DNA of 64,000 nt from Actinoplanes sp. L3-i22 (GCF_019704555.1 NZ_AP024745.1:1360001-1424000), one strand, 5' to 3'. Shown: positions 23,772 to 33,370, counted from the first letter of the stretch. A program made the numbers and translations. Notes: generated by a model not told the origin, from the sequence alone.

Positions 23772-26267
23772 GTGAGCGAATCTGGTGGGCCGGACTTGTC
23801 ACAGGAGTTGCGACTGCCCTGGGACGACGATCCCGAGGACCTTTACGAGCATGCACCCTGCGGTTATCTGACGACCCTCCCGGACGGCACCGTGGTCCGG
23901 GTCAACCAGACGTTCCTGGACTGGACCGGCTACGAGCGGTCCGCCCTGATCGGTCACCGACGGTTCCGTGATCTGCTCACGCCGGGTTGTCAGATCTACC
24001 ACGAAACCCACTACGCACCGTTGCTGACCATGCAGAACGAGGTGCACGAGATCGCGCTCGACGTGGTCCGTGCCGACGGCACCCGGGTGCCGGTGCTGGT
24101 CAACTCGGTGCTGGAACGGGCCGCCGGCGGGGCGCCGCGGGTGATCCGCACGATGATCTTCAACGCCACCGAGCGGCGCAGCTACGAGAACGAGCTGCTG
24201 CTCGCCCGGCAGGTCGCGGAGGCCTCGGAGACGCGCGTCCAGGCGCTCCAGCAGATCGTCGCCGACCTGGCCGCCGCGCCGACCGAGGCGGAGGTGGCCG
24301 AGGCCGTGCTGCGCGCCCCGGAGCCGGCGTTCCAGGCCACCAGCAGCAGCATCTACCTGGTCGATCTGGAGCGGGACCAGCTGGTCGCGGTGGCCTCCAC
24401 CGATCCGACCACCGGCAACTGGGACGACATGCCGCGCTCGTCGGAGCGGGCGGTCGCCGAGGTGGCCCGCCGCGGCGACCTGCACGTGGTGCACAACCTC
24501 GCGGAGGCCGCGAAGCACTTCCCGGACCTGGAACGGACGATGACCCGGTCCGGCCGCCGGACCGTGGTGCTGCTGCCGCTGACCACCGGACCCACCGAGG
24601 ACCAGGCCGGGGTGACCGTGCTCGGCGTCCTGGCGTTCAGCTTCGCCGAGGAGCGCGAGCTCAGCGACGGCGAGCTGCGGGTGATCCGGCTGCTCGGCCA
24701 GCAGGCCGGCCAGGCGCTGGACCGGGCCCGGCTCTACGACGACGCCCGCCGCCGCGAGGAGCGGGCCGAGTTCCTCGCCGCCACCACCCGCGCGCTGGAC
24801 GAGGAGCACCGGCTGCTGCAGCGCTGCCGCCGGCTGATCGAGCGGGTGGTCCCGGAGATCGCCGACTGGGCCACCGTCCGGCTGCACGTCGGCCCGGCCG
24901 GGCTGCGCGAGGACGCCGGCGGCCCGGCGCCGGACGAGGCGCTGCTGTTCGAGCGGATCGCCGAGGCGACCCGCTCGGTGACGCCGGTCCACGCCACCGA
25001 CGGTGACGGGCTGGGCTGCACGGTCCTGCCGATCACCGCGCGTGGCCGGGTGCTCGGCACCCTGGCGCTGCGGATGGCCGCCGACCGGCGCGGGGCCGAG
25101 GCCGAGCGGGCGTTCCTCGTCGACCTGGCCGACCGGGCCGGGCTGGCGCTGGAGAACGCCCGGCTCTACGAGCAGGAACGGGCGATCGCCCGGTCCCTGC
25201 AGCGCAGCCTGCTCGCCACCGACGTGCCGTCCGGCGACGCGCGGTTCGCGCTGGAGACCCACTACCAGGCCGGCGGGCAGGACCTGGAGGTCGGCGGCGA
25301 CTGGTTCGACGCCTTCCTGATCACCCCGAACCGGCTGGCCGTGGTGGTCGGCGACGTGGTCGGGCGGGGGCTGGAGGCGGCCAGCACGATGGGCCAGCTG
25401 CGCAGCGCGATCCGGGCGCTGGCGAACGCGGCCAACGGGCCGGCCCGGCTGCTGGAGGGCCTCGACCAGTTCTGCCAGCGGGTCGACTCGGCGCGGATGG
25501 CCACGGTCGTCTACGCCGAGGTCGACCTGGACGAGTGCGAGCTGGTCTACGCCTGCGCCGGGCACCTGCCGCCGCTGCTGCACCAGCCGGCCGGCTCCGC
25601 CGAGTTCCTGCTCCAGGCGCGCTCCGGCCCGATCGGGACGCGGGCCGGCGACCGCCGCCGCACCGAGCACCGGATGCGCCTGGCCCCCGGCAGCCGCCTG
25701 CTGCTCTACACCGACGGCCTGGTGGAACGCCGGGACCGGCCGATCGACCGCGGCTTCGAGGTGCTCAACCGGGAGTTCAGCCGGCTGCGCGGGGCTCCGC
25801 TGAAGGGCCTGCCCGCGGCGCTGGCCGACACCATGGTGGGCCGGGAGCACGGCGACGACGTCTGCCTGCTCTGCCTGACCCTGGGCGCCGAGGAGCGGCT
25901 GGAACGCACGCTCGGCGCCGACCCGCTGCAGATCGCGCTGCTCCGCTCGGACATGCGGGCCTGGCTGACCGGGCACGGGGTGGACGGCGACTGCATGGAC
26001 GCGGTGCTGCTGGGCTGCTCCGAGGCGGTGGCGAACGCGATCGAGCACGGGTACCGGGACGACCCGTTCGGTGTGGTGGACGTGTCCGCCACGGTCACCG
26101 ACGAGGCGGTGGAGATCCGGGTGTCCGATCGCGGCACCTGGCACGGGCCCGGGGACTCCCGGGGGCGTGGCCTGCAACTGATCGAGGAAGCGATGGACGA
26201 GCTGCTGTTCGACCGGGGCGACGGGACCACGGTGACCATGCGCCGGCACCGGGGAGGCCCACGTTGA
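23772..26267 (+). CDS. PAS-GAF-GAF-PP2C phosphatase fused to a RsbW-like ATPase domain
   Basis: An 831-residue cytoplasmic signalling protein. Residues ~22-130 are a PAS domain very like that of RsbP (EHAPCGYLTTLPDGTVVRVN, then SYENELLLARQ). Two GAF domains follow (~160-325 and ~345-470). A SpoIIE/PP2C phosphatase occupies ~480-690 (VGGDWFD, VVGDVVGRGLEAA, LLYTDGLVERR). A HATPase_c domain like anti-sigma kinases occupies ~715-825 (SEAVANAIEHGY, RGRGLQLIEEA). It could thus both remove and add phosphate on STAS partners. The GTG start has weak GGAG upstream. The stop overlaps the STAS gene (TTGA), so the pair is coupled. Confidence 0.92.
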   Translation: MSESGGPDLSQELRLPWDDDPEDLYEHAPCGYLTTLPDGTVVRVNQTFLDWTGYERSALIGHRRFRDLLTPGCQIYHETHYAPLLTMQNEVHEIALDVVRADGTRVPVLVNSVLERAAGGAPRVIRTMIFNATERRSYENELLLARQVAEASETRVQALQQIVADLAAAPTEAEVAEAVLRAPEPAFQATSSSIYLVDLERDQLVAVASTDPTTGNWDDMPRSSERAVAEVARRGDLHVVHNLAEAAKHFPDLERTMTRSGRRTVVLLPLTTGPTEDQAGVTVLGVLAFSFAEERELSDGELRVIRLLGQQAGQALDRARLYDDARRREERAEFLAATTRALDEEHRLLQRCRRLIERVVPEIADWATVRLHVGPAGLREDAGGPAPDEALLFERIAEATRSVTPVHATDGDGLGCTVLPITARGRVLGTLALRMAADRRGAEAERAFLVDLADRAGLALENARLYEQERAIARSLQRSLLATDVPSGDARFALETHYQAGGQDLEVGGDWFDAFLITPNRLAVVVGDVVGRGLEAASTMGQLRSAIRALANAANGPARLLEGLDQFCQRVDSARMATVVYAEVDLDECELVYACAGHLPPLLHQPAGSAEFLLQARSGPIGTRAGDRRRTEHRMRLAPGSRLLLYTDGLVERRDRPIDRGFEVLNREFSRLRGAPLKGLPAALADTMVGREHGDDVCLLCLTLGAEERLERTLGADPLQIALLRSDMRAWLTGHGVDGDCMDAVLLGCSEAVANAIEHGYRDDPFGVVDVSATVTDEAVEIRVSDRGTWHGPGDSRGRGLQLIEEAMDELLFDRGDGTTVTMRRHRGGPR

Positions 26268-26608
26268 CGGACCAATGGGTGACCTTTTCGCGGCACGGGG
26301 TGGCCGAGGCCGTACATCTCAAGGGTGAGATCGACCTGGCCAACGCGCACGACATCGGGCGGGCGATCGTCGCCCGGACGACGCTGGCCGACGCCGTGCT
26401 GATCGACCTGACCGCGGTCTCGTTCCTGGACAGCGCCGGGGTCCGGCTGCTCGACCTGATCGTCGGCGAGCTGGACGAGCGGGGCAAACCGATCCGCCTG
26501 GTGGTCGGCGAGCGCGGCGCGGCCCGGATGACCCTGCAGCTCTGCGCGTTCCGGAACGACCTGTTCGCGATCGACCTGGACGGGGCCGCGGCGGAACTGG
26601 GCGGCTAG
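26264..26608 (+). CDS. STAS-domain anti-sigma factor antagonist
   Basis: A 114-residue single STAS domain of the RsbV/SpoIIAA kind. The phosphate-accepting serine is in SFLDSAGVRLL, and the N-terminal strand reads HLKGEIDLANAHDI. The TTG start overlaps the stop of the phosphatase/kinase gene, and GGGGAGG (26251-26257) is six bases upstream. When unphosphorylated it should bind an RsbW-type kinase and free a sigma factor. The neighbour upstream provides candidate kinase and phosphatase activities; no sigma-factor gene is in the window. Confidence 0.9.
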   Translation: MTDQWVTFSRHGVAEAVHLKGEIDLANAHDIGRAIVARTTLADAVLIDLTAVSFLDSAGVRLLDLIVGELDERGKPIRLVVGERGAARMTLQLCAFRNDLFAIDLDGAAAELGG

Positions 26609-26631
26609 CGTCTCGCGTACCCTGGACACCC

Positions 26632-28575
26632 ATGAGCGTGAGTTCCGTCTTCCCGCAGCTCGAGCAGCTGCTGCCCCGGGTCAGCAAACCGATCCAGTAC
26701 GTGGGCGGCGAGCTCGGCGCCGTCGTCAAGGACTGGGACGCCACGGTGGTCCGCTGGGCGCTGATGTATCCGGACGCGTACGAGGTCGGCCTGCCCAACC
26801 AGGGCGTCCAGATCCTCTACGAGGTGCTCAACGAACAGCCGGACGTGCTGGCCGAGCGGACCTACTCGGTCTGGCCCGACCTCGAGGCGCTGATGAAGGA
26901 GGCCGGCGTCCCGCAGTTCACCGTCGACGCGCACCGGCCGGTCAAGGCCTTCGACGTCTTCGGCATCTCGTTCGCCACCGAGCTGGGCTACACGAACATG
27001 CTCAGCGCGCTCGACCTGGCCGGCATCCCGATGCTCAGCGCGGACCGGACGGTCGAGCACCCGATCGTGCTGGCCGGCGGCCACGCCAGCTTCAACCCGG
27101 AGCCGGTCGCCGACTTCATCGACGCCGCCGTGCTCGGTGACGGCGAGGAAGCGGTCCTGGAGATCACCGGGATCATCCGGGAGTGGAAGGCCGAGGGCTG
27201 CCCCGGCGGGCGGGACGAGATCCTGCTGCGCCTGGCGCGGACCGAGAGCATCTACGTACCGCGCTTCTACGACGTCGACTACCTGCCGGACGGGCGCATC
27301 CAGCGCGTCGTGCCGAACCGCCCGGACGTCCCGTTCCGGGTCTCCAAGCGCACCACGATGGACCTCGACGCCTGGCCGTACCCGAAGAAGCCGCTGGTCC
27401 CGCTCGCCGAGACGGTCCACGAGCGGTACGCCGTGGAGATCTTCCGCGGCTGCACCCGGGGCTGCCGGTTCTGCCAGGCCGGCATGATCACCCGCCCGGT
27501 GCGGGAGCGGTCGATCACCACGGTCGGCCAGATGGTCAAGGAGGGGCTGGAGTTCTCCGGCTACAGCGAGGTCGGCCTGCTCTCGCTCTCCAGCGCGGAC
27601 CACTCGGAGATCGGTGACATGTGCTCCGGCCTGGCCGAGCAGTACGCGGACACCAACGTCTCGCTGTCCCTGCCGTCCACCCGGGTCGACGCGTTCAACA
27701 TCGACCTGGCGCAGGAGCTGTCCCGCAACGGCCGGCGCACCGGTCTCACCTTCGCCCCGGAGGGCGGCTCGGAGCGGATCCGCAAGGTCATCAACAAGAT
27801 GGTGACCAAGGAGGACCTGATCCGGACGGTCGTCACGGCGTACTCGAACGGCTGGCGCCAGGTGAAGCTGTACTTCATGTGCGGTCTGCCCAGCGAGACC
27901 GACGCGGACGTGCTGGAGATCGCCGACATGGCGCACGAGGTGATCCGGGCCGGGCGGGAGGCCGCCGGCACCAAGGACATCCGCTGCACCGTGTCGATCG
28001 GTGGCTTCGTGCCTAAGCCGCACACCCCGTTCCAGTGGGCGAAGATGGATACGCCCGAGGTCATCGACGGCCGGCTCAAGATGCTCAAGGACGCCATCAA
28101 CAGCGACCGCTCGCTGGGCCGGGCGATCGGTTTCCGCTACCACGACGGCGAGCCGTCGCTGATCGAGGGCCTGCTGTCGCGCGGTGACCGCCGGGTCGGC
28201 CAGGTCATCCGCCGGGTCTGGGAGAAGGGCGGCCGGTTCGACGGCTGGTCCGAGCACTTCTCGTACTCCCGGTGGGTCGAGGCGTGCGCCGAGGTGCTCC
28301 CCGGTTTCGGCGTCGACCTGGACTGGTACACCACCCGGGAGCGCGAGGAGGCCGAGGTCCTGCCCTGGGACCACCTCGACTCCGGCCTCGACAAGGACTG
28401 GCTCTGGCAGGACTGGCAGGACTCGATGAGCGAGTTCGAGCAGGACGACTGCCGCTGGACGCCGTGCTTCGACTGTGGCGTCTGCCCGTCGATGGACACC
28501 GAGATCCAGATCGGCCCGACCGGTAAGAAGCTGCTTCCCCTGACCCCGGTGAACGGACTGCGGGTCCCCGCTTAG
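26632..28575 (+). CDS. Radical SAM protein, TIGR03960 family
   Basis: A 647-residue protein with an N-terminal B12-binding-like domain (~20-190) and a radical SAM core. The iron-sulfur cysteines are C274, C278 and C281 in CTRGCRFCQAG. The C-terminal part has FDCGVCPSMD. The family is nearly always next to a DUF2344 protein, as here, and close to the RNase E and L21 genes. Its substrate is not established. TACCCT ends eight bases before the ATG and no Shine-Dalgarno is visible, so the leader may be almost absent. Confidence 0.9.
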   Translation: MSVSSVFPQLEQLLPRVSKPIQYVGGELGAVVKDWDATVVRWALMYPDAYEVGLPNQGVQILYEVLNEQPDVLAERTYSVWPDLEALMKEAGVPQFTVDAHRPVKAFDVFGISFATELGYTNMLSALDLAGIPMLSADRTVEHPIVLAGGHASFNPEPVADFIDAAVLGDGEEAVLEITGIIREWKAEGCPGGRDEILLRLARTESIYVPRFYDVDYLPDGRIQRVVPNRPDVPFRVSKRTTMDLDAWPYPKKPLVPLAETVHERYAVEIFRGCTRGCRFCQAGMITRPVRERSITTVGQMVKEGLEFSGYSEVGLLSLSSADHSEIGDMCSGLAEQYADTNVSLSLPSTRVDAFNIDLAQELSRNGRRTGLTFAPEGGSERIRKVINKMVTKEDLIRTVVTAYSNGWRQVKLYFMCGLPSETDADVLEIADMAHEVIRAGREAAGTKDIRCTVSIGGFVPKPHTPFQWAKMDTPEVIDGRLKMLKDAINSDRSLGRAIGFRYHDGEPSLIEGLLSRGDRRVGQVIRRVWEKGGRFDGWSEHFSYSRWVEACAEVLPGFGVDLDWYTTREREEAEVLPWDHLDSGLDKDWLWQDWQDSMSEFEQDDCRWTPCFDCGVCPSMDTEIQIGPTGKKLLPLTPVNGLRVPA

Positions 28576-28605
28576 GAGTAGAAGATTCCCCCGAAGAACC
28601 AGCCC

Positions 28606-29361
28606 GTGGGCGGTCAGGCCCCGGTGGTGCAGCGGATCCGCATTCGCTATGCGAAGCGCGGACCGCTGCGTTTCACCTCGCACCGCGACTTCGCCCGCGC
28701 CTTCGAGCGTGCGCTGCGCCGGGCCGCCGTCCCGATCGCTTTCTCTCAAGGCTTCACCCCACACCCCAAGATTTCGTACGCGAGTGCCGCGCCCACCGGG
28801 GTCGGCAGCGAGGCGGAGTACCTGGAGATCGGTCTGCAGACCGAGACCGACCCGGAGCAGTTGCGGGTCGCCCTGGACGCCGCGCTCTCCCCGGGCCTGG
28901 ACGTGCTGGAGGCGGTCCGGGCCGGCGAGGGCAGCCTGGCCGACCGGATCGACGCCTCACGGTGGCGGATCGAGCTGCCGGGCATCGACCCGGAGACCGC
29001 CCGGGCCGCCGTCGCCGCCTTCCTCGCGGCGCCGGAAGTGCTGGTCGAGCGCATGACCAAGCAGGGCCGGCGCTCGTTCGACGCGCGCGCGGCGGTGAAT
29101 GGGTGCATGGTGGAACAAGAGCCGGACCTACCTTCCGAGGCCGGTGGAGTACCGTGTGCGATAATCGACCTTGTCGTACGGCAGGTAATTCCCGCCGTTC
29201 GGCCCGATGACGTCCTCTCCGGCCTGCGCGTGGTGGCCGACCTGGAGCCGCCGGTACCCCCGAGGGTGACCCGGCTGGCCCAGGGCTTACTCACCGCGCA
29301 GGGGGAGATCGTCGATCCGTTGGAGGCGGATCGCGAGGGCGTCGGCTTCGGCGGACGCTGA
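28606..29361 (+). CDS. DUF2344 / TIGR03936 radical SAM-associated protein
   Basis: A protein of about 251 residues that partners the upstream radical SAM enzyme; exact function unknown. It opens with QRIRIRYAKRGPLRFTSHRD, the family hallmark. The annotated GTG (28606) has no good Shine-Dalgarno. In the same frame, an ATT at 28585 is preceded by AGGAG (28574-28578) at a six-base spacing, and would add the residues IPPKNQP before VGGQAPVVQR. That extension resembles the start I expect of relatives, so translation may begin at ATT. The previous stop codon overlaps the AGGAG, which indicates an operon. Confidence 0.88.
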   Translation: MGGQAPVVQRIRIRYAKRGPLRFTSHRDFARAFERALRRAAVPIAFSQGFTPHPKISYASAAPTGVGSEAEYLEIGLQTETDPEQLRVALDAALSPGLDVLEAVRAGEGSLADRIDASRWRIELPGIDPETARAAVAAFLAAPEVLVERMTKQGRRSFDARAAVNGCMVEQEPDLPSEAGGVPCAIIDLVVRQVIPAVRPDDVLSGLRVVADLEPPVPPRVTRLAQGLLTAQGEIVDPLEADREGVGFGGR

Positions 29362-29400
29362 CCGGGACCGGTCGGCGCCCATTGGCAGACGACTTCGGCA

Positions 29401-29421
29401 GCCCGTCCGTCTCGGACGGGC
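29401..29421 (+). promoter_or_regulatory. Hairpin in the RNase E leader
   Basis: GCCCGTCCG and CGGACGGGC form a perfect 9-bp stem with loop TCT, 40 bp after the DUF2344 gene and 72 bp before the RNase E start. No T run follows, so it is more likely a leader structure or processing signal than a terminator. Confidence 0.5.
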
Positions 29422-29493
29422 CCGAAATACTTGCAGCGATCCTGCGTGGCAGCGCTCACCCGCGCCCGGGGTCGCCAGAACTGGAGAGCGCCC

Positions 29494-32400
29494 ATGCTCG
29501 ATAACGAGCCCCCAGTCAACCTGGGAGAACAGGGCGGTGAACGGGACGGAGCAGTCTCGCCGCCCACGGATACCGCCACCACCCCGGCTCGCCGGGTCCG
29601 GGCCACCCGCCGTAAGGCGGCGGCCCCTCCGGCTGAGGATGCCGCGCCCGTCGCGGCCGTCTCACCGGAGGCGGCCGAGGTCACCGAGACCCCGGCACCC
29701 GTGAAGAAGGCCACCCGTAGCCGCCGCAAGGCAGCCGCGCCGGCCGTCACGGACACCCCGGCCGAGGCCACCCCCGAGACACCGGCCGCCGAGGCCACCG
29801 AGGCACCCGCCGCGGAGACCCCGGCCCCGGTCAAGAAGGCCACCCGCAGCCGCCGCAAGGTGGTCGCACCCGCCGCCGAGCCGCCCTCCGAGCAGCTCGA
29901 GATCCCGCAGCCGGTCGCCGAGCCCGCCCCCGTCGTGGTGGTGGTCCCCGACGAGCCGGTCGAGGAGGAGGACGAGGAGACCGCCGCCGGCGTGCCGGTG
30001 GTCGGGATCCTCCCGCTGGACGACGACTTCGTCGAGGAGCCGCCGGCCGCGCCCGCCAAGGGGCGTCGTGCCGCGCTGCCCCCGGCGGTGCTCTTCATGC
30101 CGCCGGAGGCGACCGAGGCGGCTCCCGCGCCGGTCAGCCGGCGTCGTCGTCCGGTCACCGACCCGCTGGCGCCCGCCCCCGTGGCGGCCGCGCCGGTCGA
30201 GACGCCGGCGACCGCGCCGGTGTCCACCCCGTCCGCGGCGGCTCAGTCCGCCGAGGTCCCGGCCGCCGAGGACGCGGAGGAGCCCGTCGAGGGCACCCGC
30301 CGCAGCCGTCGTCGTCGCCGGGGCGCCGCCGAGGAGCAGCCGGCCGCCGAGCCGGTCGCCGCCGTGGCGGAGCAGCCGGTCCTGGACGAGGTCGACGAGG
30401 GTGCCGACGACGTCGAGGACGGCGCCGAGGACGAGGACGACGAGGCGGCCGGCCGTCGCCGCCGTCGCCGGGGCCGTCGTGGCCGCGGCCGCGGCAAGGG
30501 CCCGTCCGACGAGTCGGACGAGAACGAGCCGGAGGCCGAGGAGTCCGAGGGTGACGCCGAGGCGTCCCAGGACGACGAGGCCGAGGACGAGGACGGCGAG
30601 GAGGGCGAGAGCGGGGTCACCCGCCGTCGCCGTCGCCGCCGCCGCAAGGGCTCCGGCGGCGACGCCGAGACCGGTGGCATCGAGGACGGCGTGCACACCG
30701 TCGTCCGGGTCCGCGAGCCGCGCCGTACCGACGAGGTGCAGGGCGTCTCCGGGTCGACCCGGCTGGAGGCCAAGCGTCAGCGCCGCCGGGACGGTCGCGA
30801 GCAGCGCCGGACCCGTCCGCCGATCCTGAGCGAGTCGGAGTTCCTGGCCCGCCGCGAGGCGGTGGACCGGGTCATGGTCGTCCGGCAGAAGGCCGACCGG
30901 ACCCAGATCGCCGTGCTCGAGGACGGCATCCTGGTCGAGCACTACGTCGCCCGGGCCACCTCCGGCACCATGGTCGGCAACGTGTACCTGGGCAAGGTCC
31001 AGAACGTGCTGCCGAGCATGGAGGCGGCGTTCGTCGACGTCGGCCGCGGCCGGAACGCGGTGCTGTACGCCGGCGAGGTGAACTGGGACGCCACCGGGCT
31101 GGAGGGCCGGGCCCGCTCGATCGAGCAGGCGCTGCGCTCCGGTGACTCGGTGCTGGTCCAGGTCACCAAGGACCCGCTCGGCCACAAGGGCGCCCGGCTG
31201 ACCAGCCACATCGCGCTCTCCGGCCGGCACCTGGTCTACGTGCCGAACGGCAACGCCTCCGGGATCAGCCGCAAGCTGCCGGACAACGAGCGCAAGCGGC
31301 TCCGGGACATCCTGAAGAAGATGGTGCCGGACGGCGCGGGCGTGATCGTGCGGACCGCCGCCGAGGGCGCCAGCGAGGACGAGCTGGCCCGCGACGTCAA
31401 GCGGCTGCAGTCCCAGTGGGAGGACATCCAGGCGCGGGCCGCCACGGGCAACGCCCCGAGCGCCCTCTCCGAGGAGCCCGACCTGGTCATCCGGGTGGTC
31501 CGGGACCTGTTCAACGAGGACTTCCGCGAGCTGGTCGTGCAGGGCGAGCAGGCGTACGGCGAGGTGGAGAACTACCTCCACTCGGTGTCGCCGGACCTGG
31601 TCGAGCGGCTGCACCGGCACACCGGCGTGGGCGACGTCTTCGCCGAGCACCGGATCGACGAGCAGATCCTCAAGGGCCTGGACCGCAAGGTGTTCCTGCC
31701 CTCCGGCGGTCACCTGGTGATCGACCGGACCGAGGCGATGACCGTCGTCGACGTCAACACCGGTAAGTACACCGGTGCGGGCGGCAACCTGGAGGAGACG
31801 GTCACCCGCAACAACCTCGAGGCGGCCGAGGAGATCGTGCGTCAGCTCCGGCTGCGCGACCTCGGTGGCATCGTGGTGATCGACTTCATCGACATGGTGC
31901 TGGAGAGCAACCGCGAGCTGGTGCTCCGGCGGCTGACCGAGTGCCTGGGCCGGGACCGGACCAAGCACCAGGTCACCGAGATCACCTCGCTCGGCCTGGT
32001 GCAGATGACCCGGAAGCGGATCGGCGCCGGGCTGCTCGAGGCGTTCAGCGAGACCTGCGACCACTGCAAGGGCCGCGGAGTGATCATTCACCCCGAGCCG
32101 GTGCCGGAGAAGCGGTCCAACGGCAACGGTGGCGGCAGTGGCGGCGGCGTGGCCGCGGCCCCGCAGGTGAAGGCGGTGGCGGCGGCGGTGCGTACCGAGG
32201 CGCCGCCGCAGCAACACCAGCAGCAACAGCAGCAGCCGGCCACCACCGGGCGTTCCCGGCGGCGGCGGGGCGGCGACGCCCCGGTCGTCGAGCAGCCGGT
32301 CGAGGTCGAGATCGAGGTGATCGAGGCCCCGATCGAGCGGGCCGAGCTCGCCGAGCCGATCGAGCCGTTCGAGACCGGCCCGGCGGCGGAGGTGGCCGAG

Positions 32401-32760
32401 GTTCCGGTCGCCACTACGCCGGTCGCCACGACGCCGGTCGCCGAGGCCCCGGTGGCCGGTCCGCCGATGGCCGGGTCCGGAGTGATCCGGGGGGTCGTGC
32501 GGGCCGTCAAGCCGGCGCTGAGCACCCCGGACGGGGACGACGGCTACGACATCAGCGGCTACGACCTGTCCCGCTACGAGGCGCCGGAGGCCAACGGCGC
32601 GGACTACGCGGGCGACGCCGAGCCGCTGCAGTTGACCGGCTCGGACGATCCGGACGCCGCGGAAGAGGACGAGGAAGAGGGCGACGACGACTCGGTGGGT
32701 GCCGGTACCGGCCGCCGCCGGTCGCGCCGCAGCGGTGCACGCCGCCGTACTCGCCCCTGA
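29494..32760 (+). CDS. rne: Ribonuclease E/G family protein
   Basis: Endoribonuclease of 1088 residues that starts mRNA decay and processes rRNA. The first ~440 residues are low-complexity, with blocks of Ala/Pro/Glu, acidic runs and Arg-rich islands (RRRRRGRRGRGRGK). An S1 domain follows (~455-540), then the catalytic core with D753 (MTVVDVNTGKYTG) and D797 (VVIDFIDM). A zinc link has C855 and C858 (TCDHCKGRG). A shorter disordered tail ends with RRSRRSGARRRTRP. This N-terminal extension is usual in actinobacteria and replaces the C-terminal scaffold of E. coli RNase E. The ATG was chosen for GGAGAG upstream; an earlier in-frame start lacks such support. Confidence 0.94.
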   Translation: MLDNEPPVNLGEQGGERDGAVSPPTDTATTPARRVRATRRKAAAPPAEDAAPVAAVSPEAAEVTETPAPVKKATRSRRKAAAPAVTDTPAEATPETPAAEATEAPAAETPAPVKKATRSRRKVVAPAAEPPSEQLEIPQPVAEPAPVVVVVPDEPVEEEDEETAAGVPVVGILPLDDDFVEEPPAAPAKGRRAALPPAVLFMPPEATEAAPAPVSRRRRPVTDPLAPAPVAAAPVETPATAPVSTPSAAAQSAEVPAAEDAEEPVEGTRRSRRRRRGAAEEQPAAEPVAAVAEQPVLDEVDEGADDVEDGAEDEDDEAAGRRRRRRGRRGRGRGKGPSDESDENEPEAEESEGDAEASQDDEAEDEDGEEGESGVTRRRRRRRRKGSGGDAETGGIEDGVHTVVRVREPRRTDEVQGVSGSTRLEAKRQRRRDGREQRRTRPPILSESEFLARREAVDRVMVVRQKADRTQIAVLEDGILVEHYVARATSGTMVGNVYLGKVQNVLPSMEAAFVDVGRGRNAVLYAGEVNWDATGLEGRARSIEQALRSGDSVLVQVTKDPLGHKGARLTSHIALSGRHLVYVPNGNASGISRKLPDNERKRLRDILKKMVPDGAGVIVRTAAEGASEDELARDVKRLQSQWEDIQARAATGNAPSALSEEPDLVIRVVRDLFNEDFRELVVQGEQAYGEVENYLHSVSPDLVERLHRHTGVGDVFAEHRIDEQILKGLDRKVFLPSGGHLVIDRTEAMTVVDVNTGKYTGAGGNLEETVTRNNLEAAEEIVRQLRLRDLGGIVVIDFIDMVLESNRELVLRRLTECLGRDRTKHQVTEITSLGLVQMTRKRIGAGLLEAFSETCDHCKGRGVIIHPEPVPEKRSNGNGGGSGGGVAAAPQVKAVAAAVRTEAPPQQHQQQQQQPATTGRSRRRRGGDAPVVEQPVEVEIEVIEAPIERAELAEPIEPFETGPAAEVAEVPVATTPVATTPVAEAPVAGPPMAGSGVIRGVVRAVKPALSTPDGDDGYDISGYDLSRYEAPEANGADYAGDAEPLQLTGSDDPDAAEEDEEEGDDDSVGAGTGRRRSRRSGARRRTRP

Positions 32761-32770
32761 CCTGAGGAAA

Positions 32771-32820
32771 CCCGCCCCGGCAGTTAGCTGTTAAGAAAGT
32801 TAACTGCCGGGGCGGGTTTT
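32771..32820 (+). terminator. Strong terminator after RNase E
   Basis: A perfect 16-bp stem (CCCGCCCCGGCAGTTA at 32771-32786 with its complement at 32801-32816) and a 14-nt loop, followed by TTTT. It closes the radical SAM-DUF2344-RNase E transcription unit. Confidence 0.9.
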
Positions 32821-32865
32821 CCGTTACCCTCGTCGGGATCGATCCCCGCCCCCCGAGGAGATCCC

Positions 32866-33363
32866 ATGCGACGCCCCCTCGCGGCCGCTGCCGCGCTCAC
32901 CTTCGCCCTGCTCGCCGCCGGCTGCTCCGGTGACGACCAGAAGACCACCGCCGACGCCGGCGCCCCGGTGGCCGCGGTCAGCCCCGCGGCCGTGGACCCG
33001 GTCGTGGCTGCCTCCGCCGACGCGGCGCTCTCCGCCGACACCCAGGCCATCTGCGCGCAGGCCGCGCGGACCAGCACCAACTTCGGCACGAACTTCGCCG
33101 CCGACTACGCGGCGCTGGTCGGGGCCGCCTCGCAGGGCGCCGAGGCCAAGGCCCGGGCGCAGGAGAAGGTCGACCGGACGGTGGCGGGGTACTCGTACGC
33201 GCTGGGCGACATGTCGAAGCTCACCGCCGACGCCAAGCTGAAGAAGGCGTTGACCGAGATGGGCACCCAGGTGACCACTCTCAAGGGTGATCTTTCGAAG
33301 ATCGACGACAAAAAGCTCGCCGATCTGCACGCCACCCTGGATGCGGCCTGCGGAAAGAGTTAA
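32866..33363 (+). CDS. Putative lipoprotein
   Basis: A 165-residue secreted protein. The N-terminus MRRPLAAAAALTFALLAAGC is a lipoprotein signal with the lipobox LAAG-C20. The mature part is Ala-rich with an alpha-helical look (about residues 60-160) and a single further cysteine pair (AICAQA and DAACGKS). GAGGAG precedes the ATG by seven bases. No family was recognised. It lies between the RNase E terminator and the L21 promoter, so it is probably transcribed alone. Confidence 0.75.
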   Translation: MRRPLAAAAALTFALLAAGCSGDDQKTTADAGAPVAAVSPAAVDPVVAASADAALSADTQAICAQAARTSTNFGTNFAADYAALVGAASQGAEAKARAQEKVDRTVAGYSYALGDMSKLTADAKLKKALTEMGTQVTTLKGDLSKIDDKKLADLHATLDAACGKS

Positions 33364-33370
33364 CCCCGTT

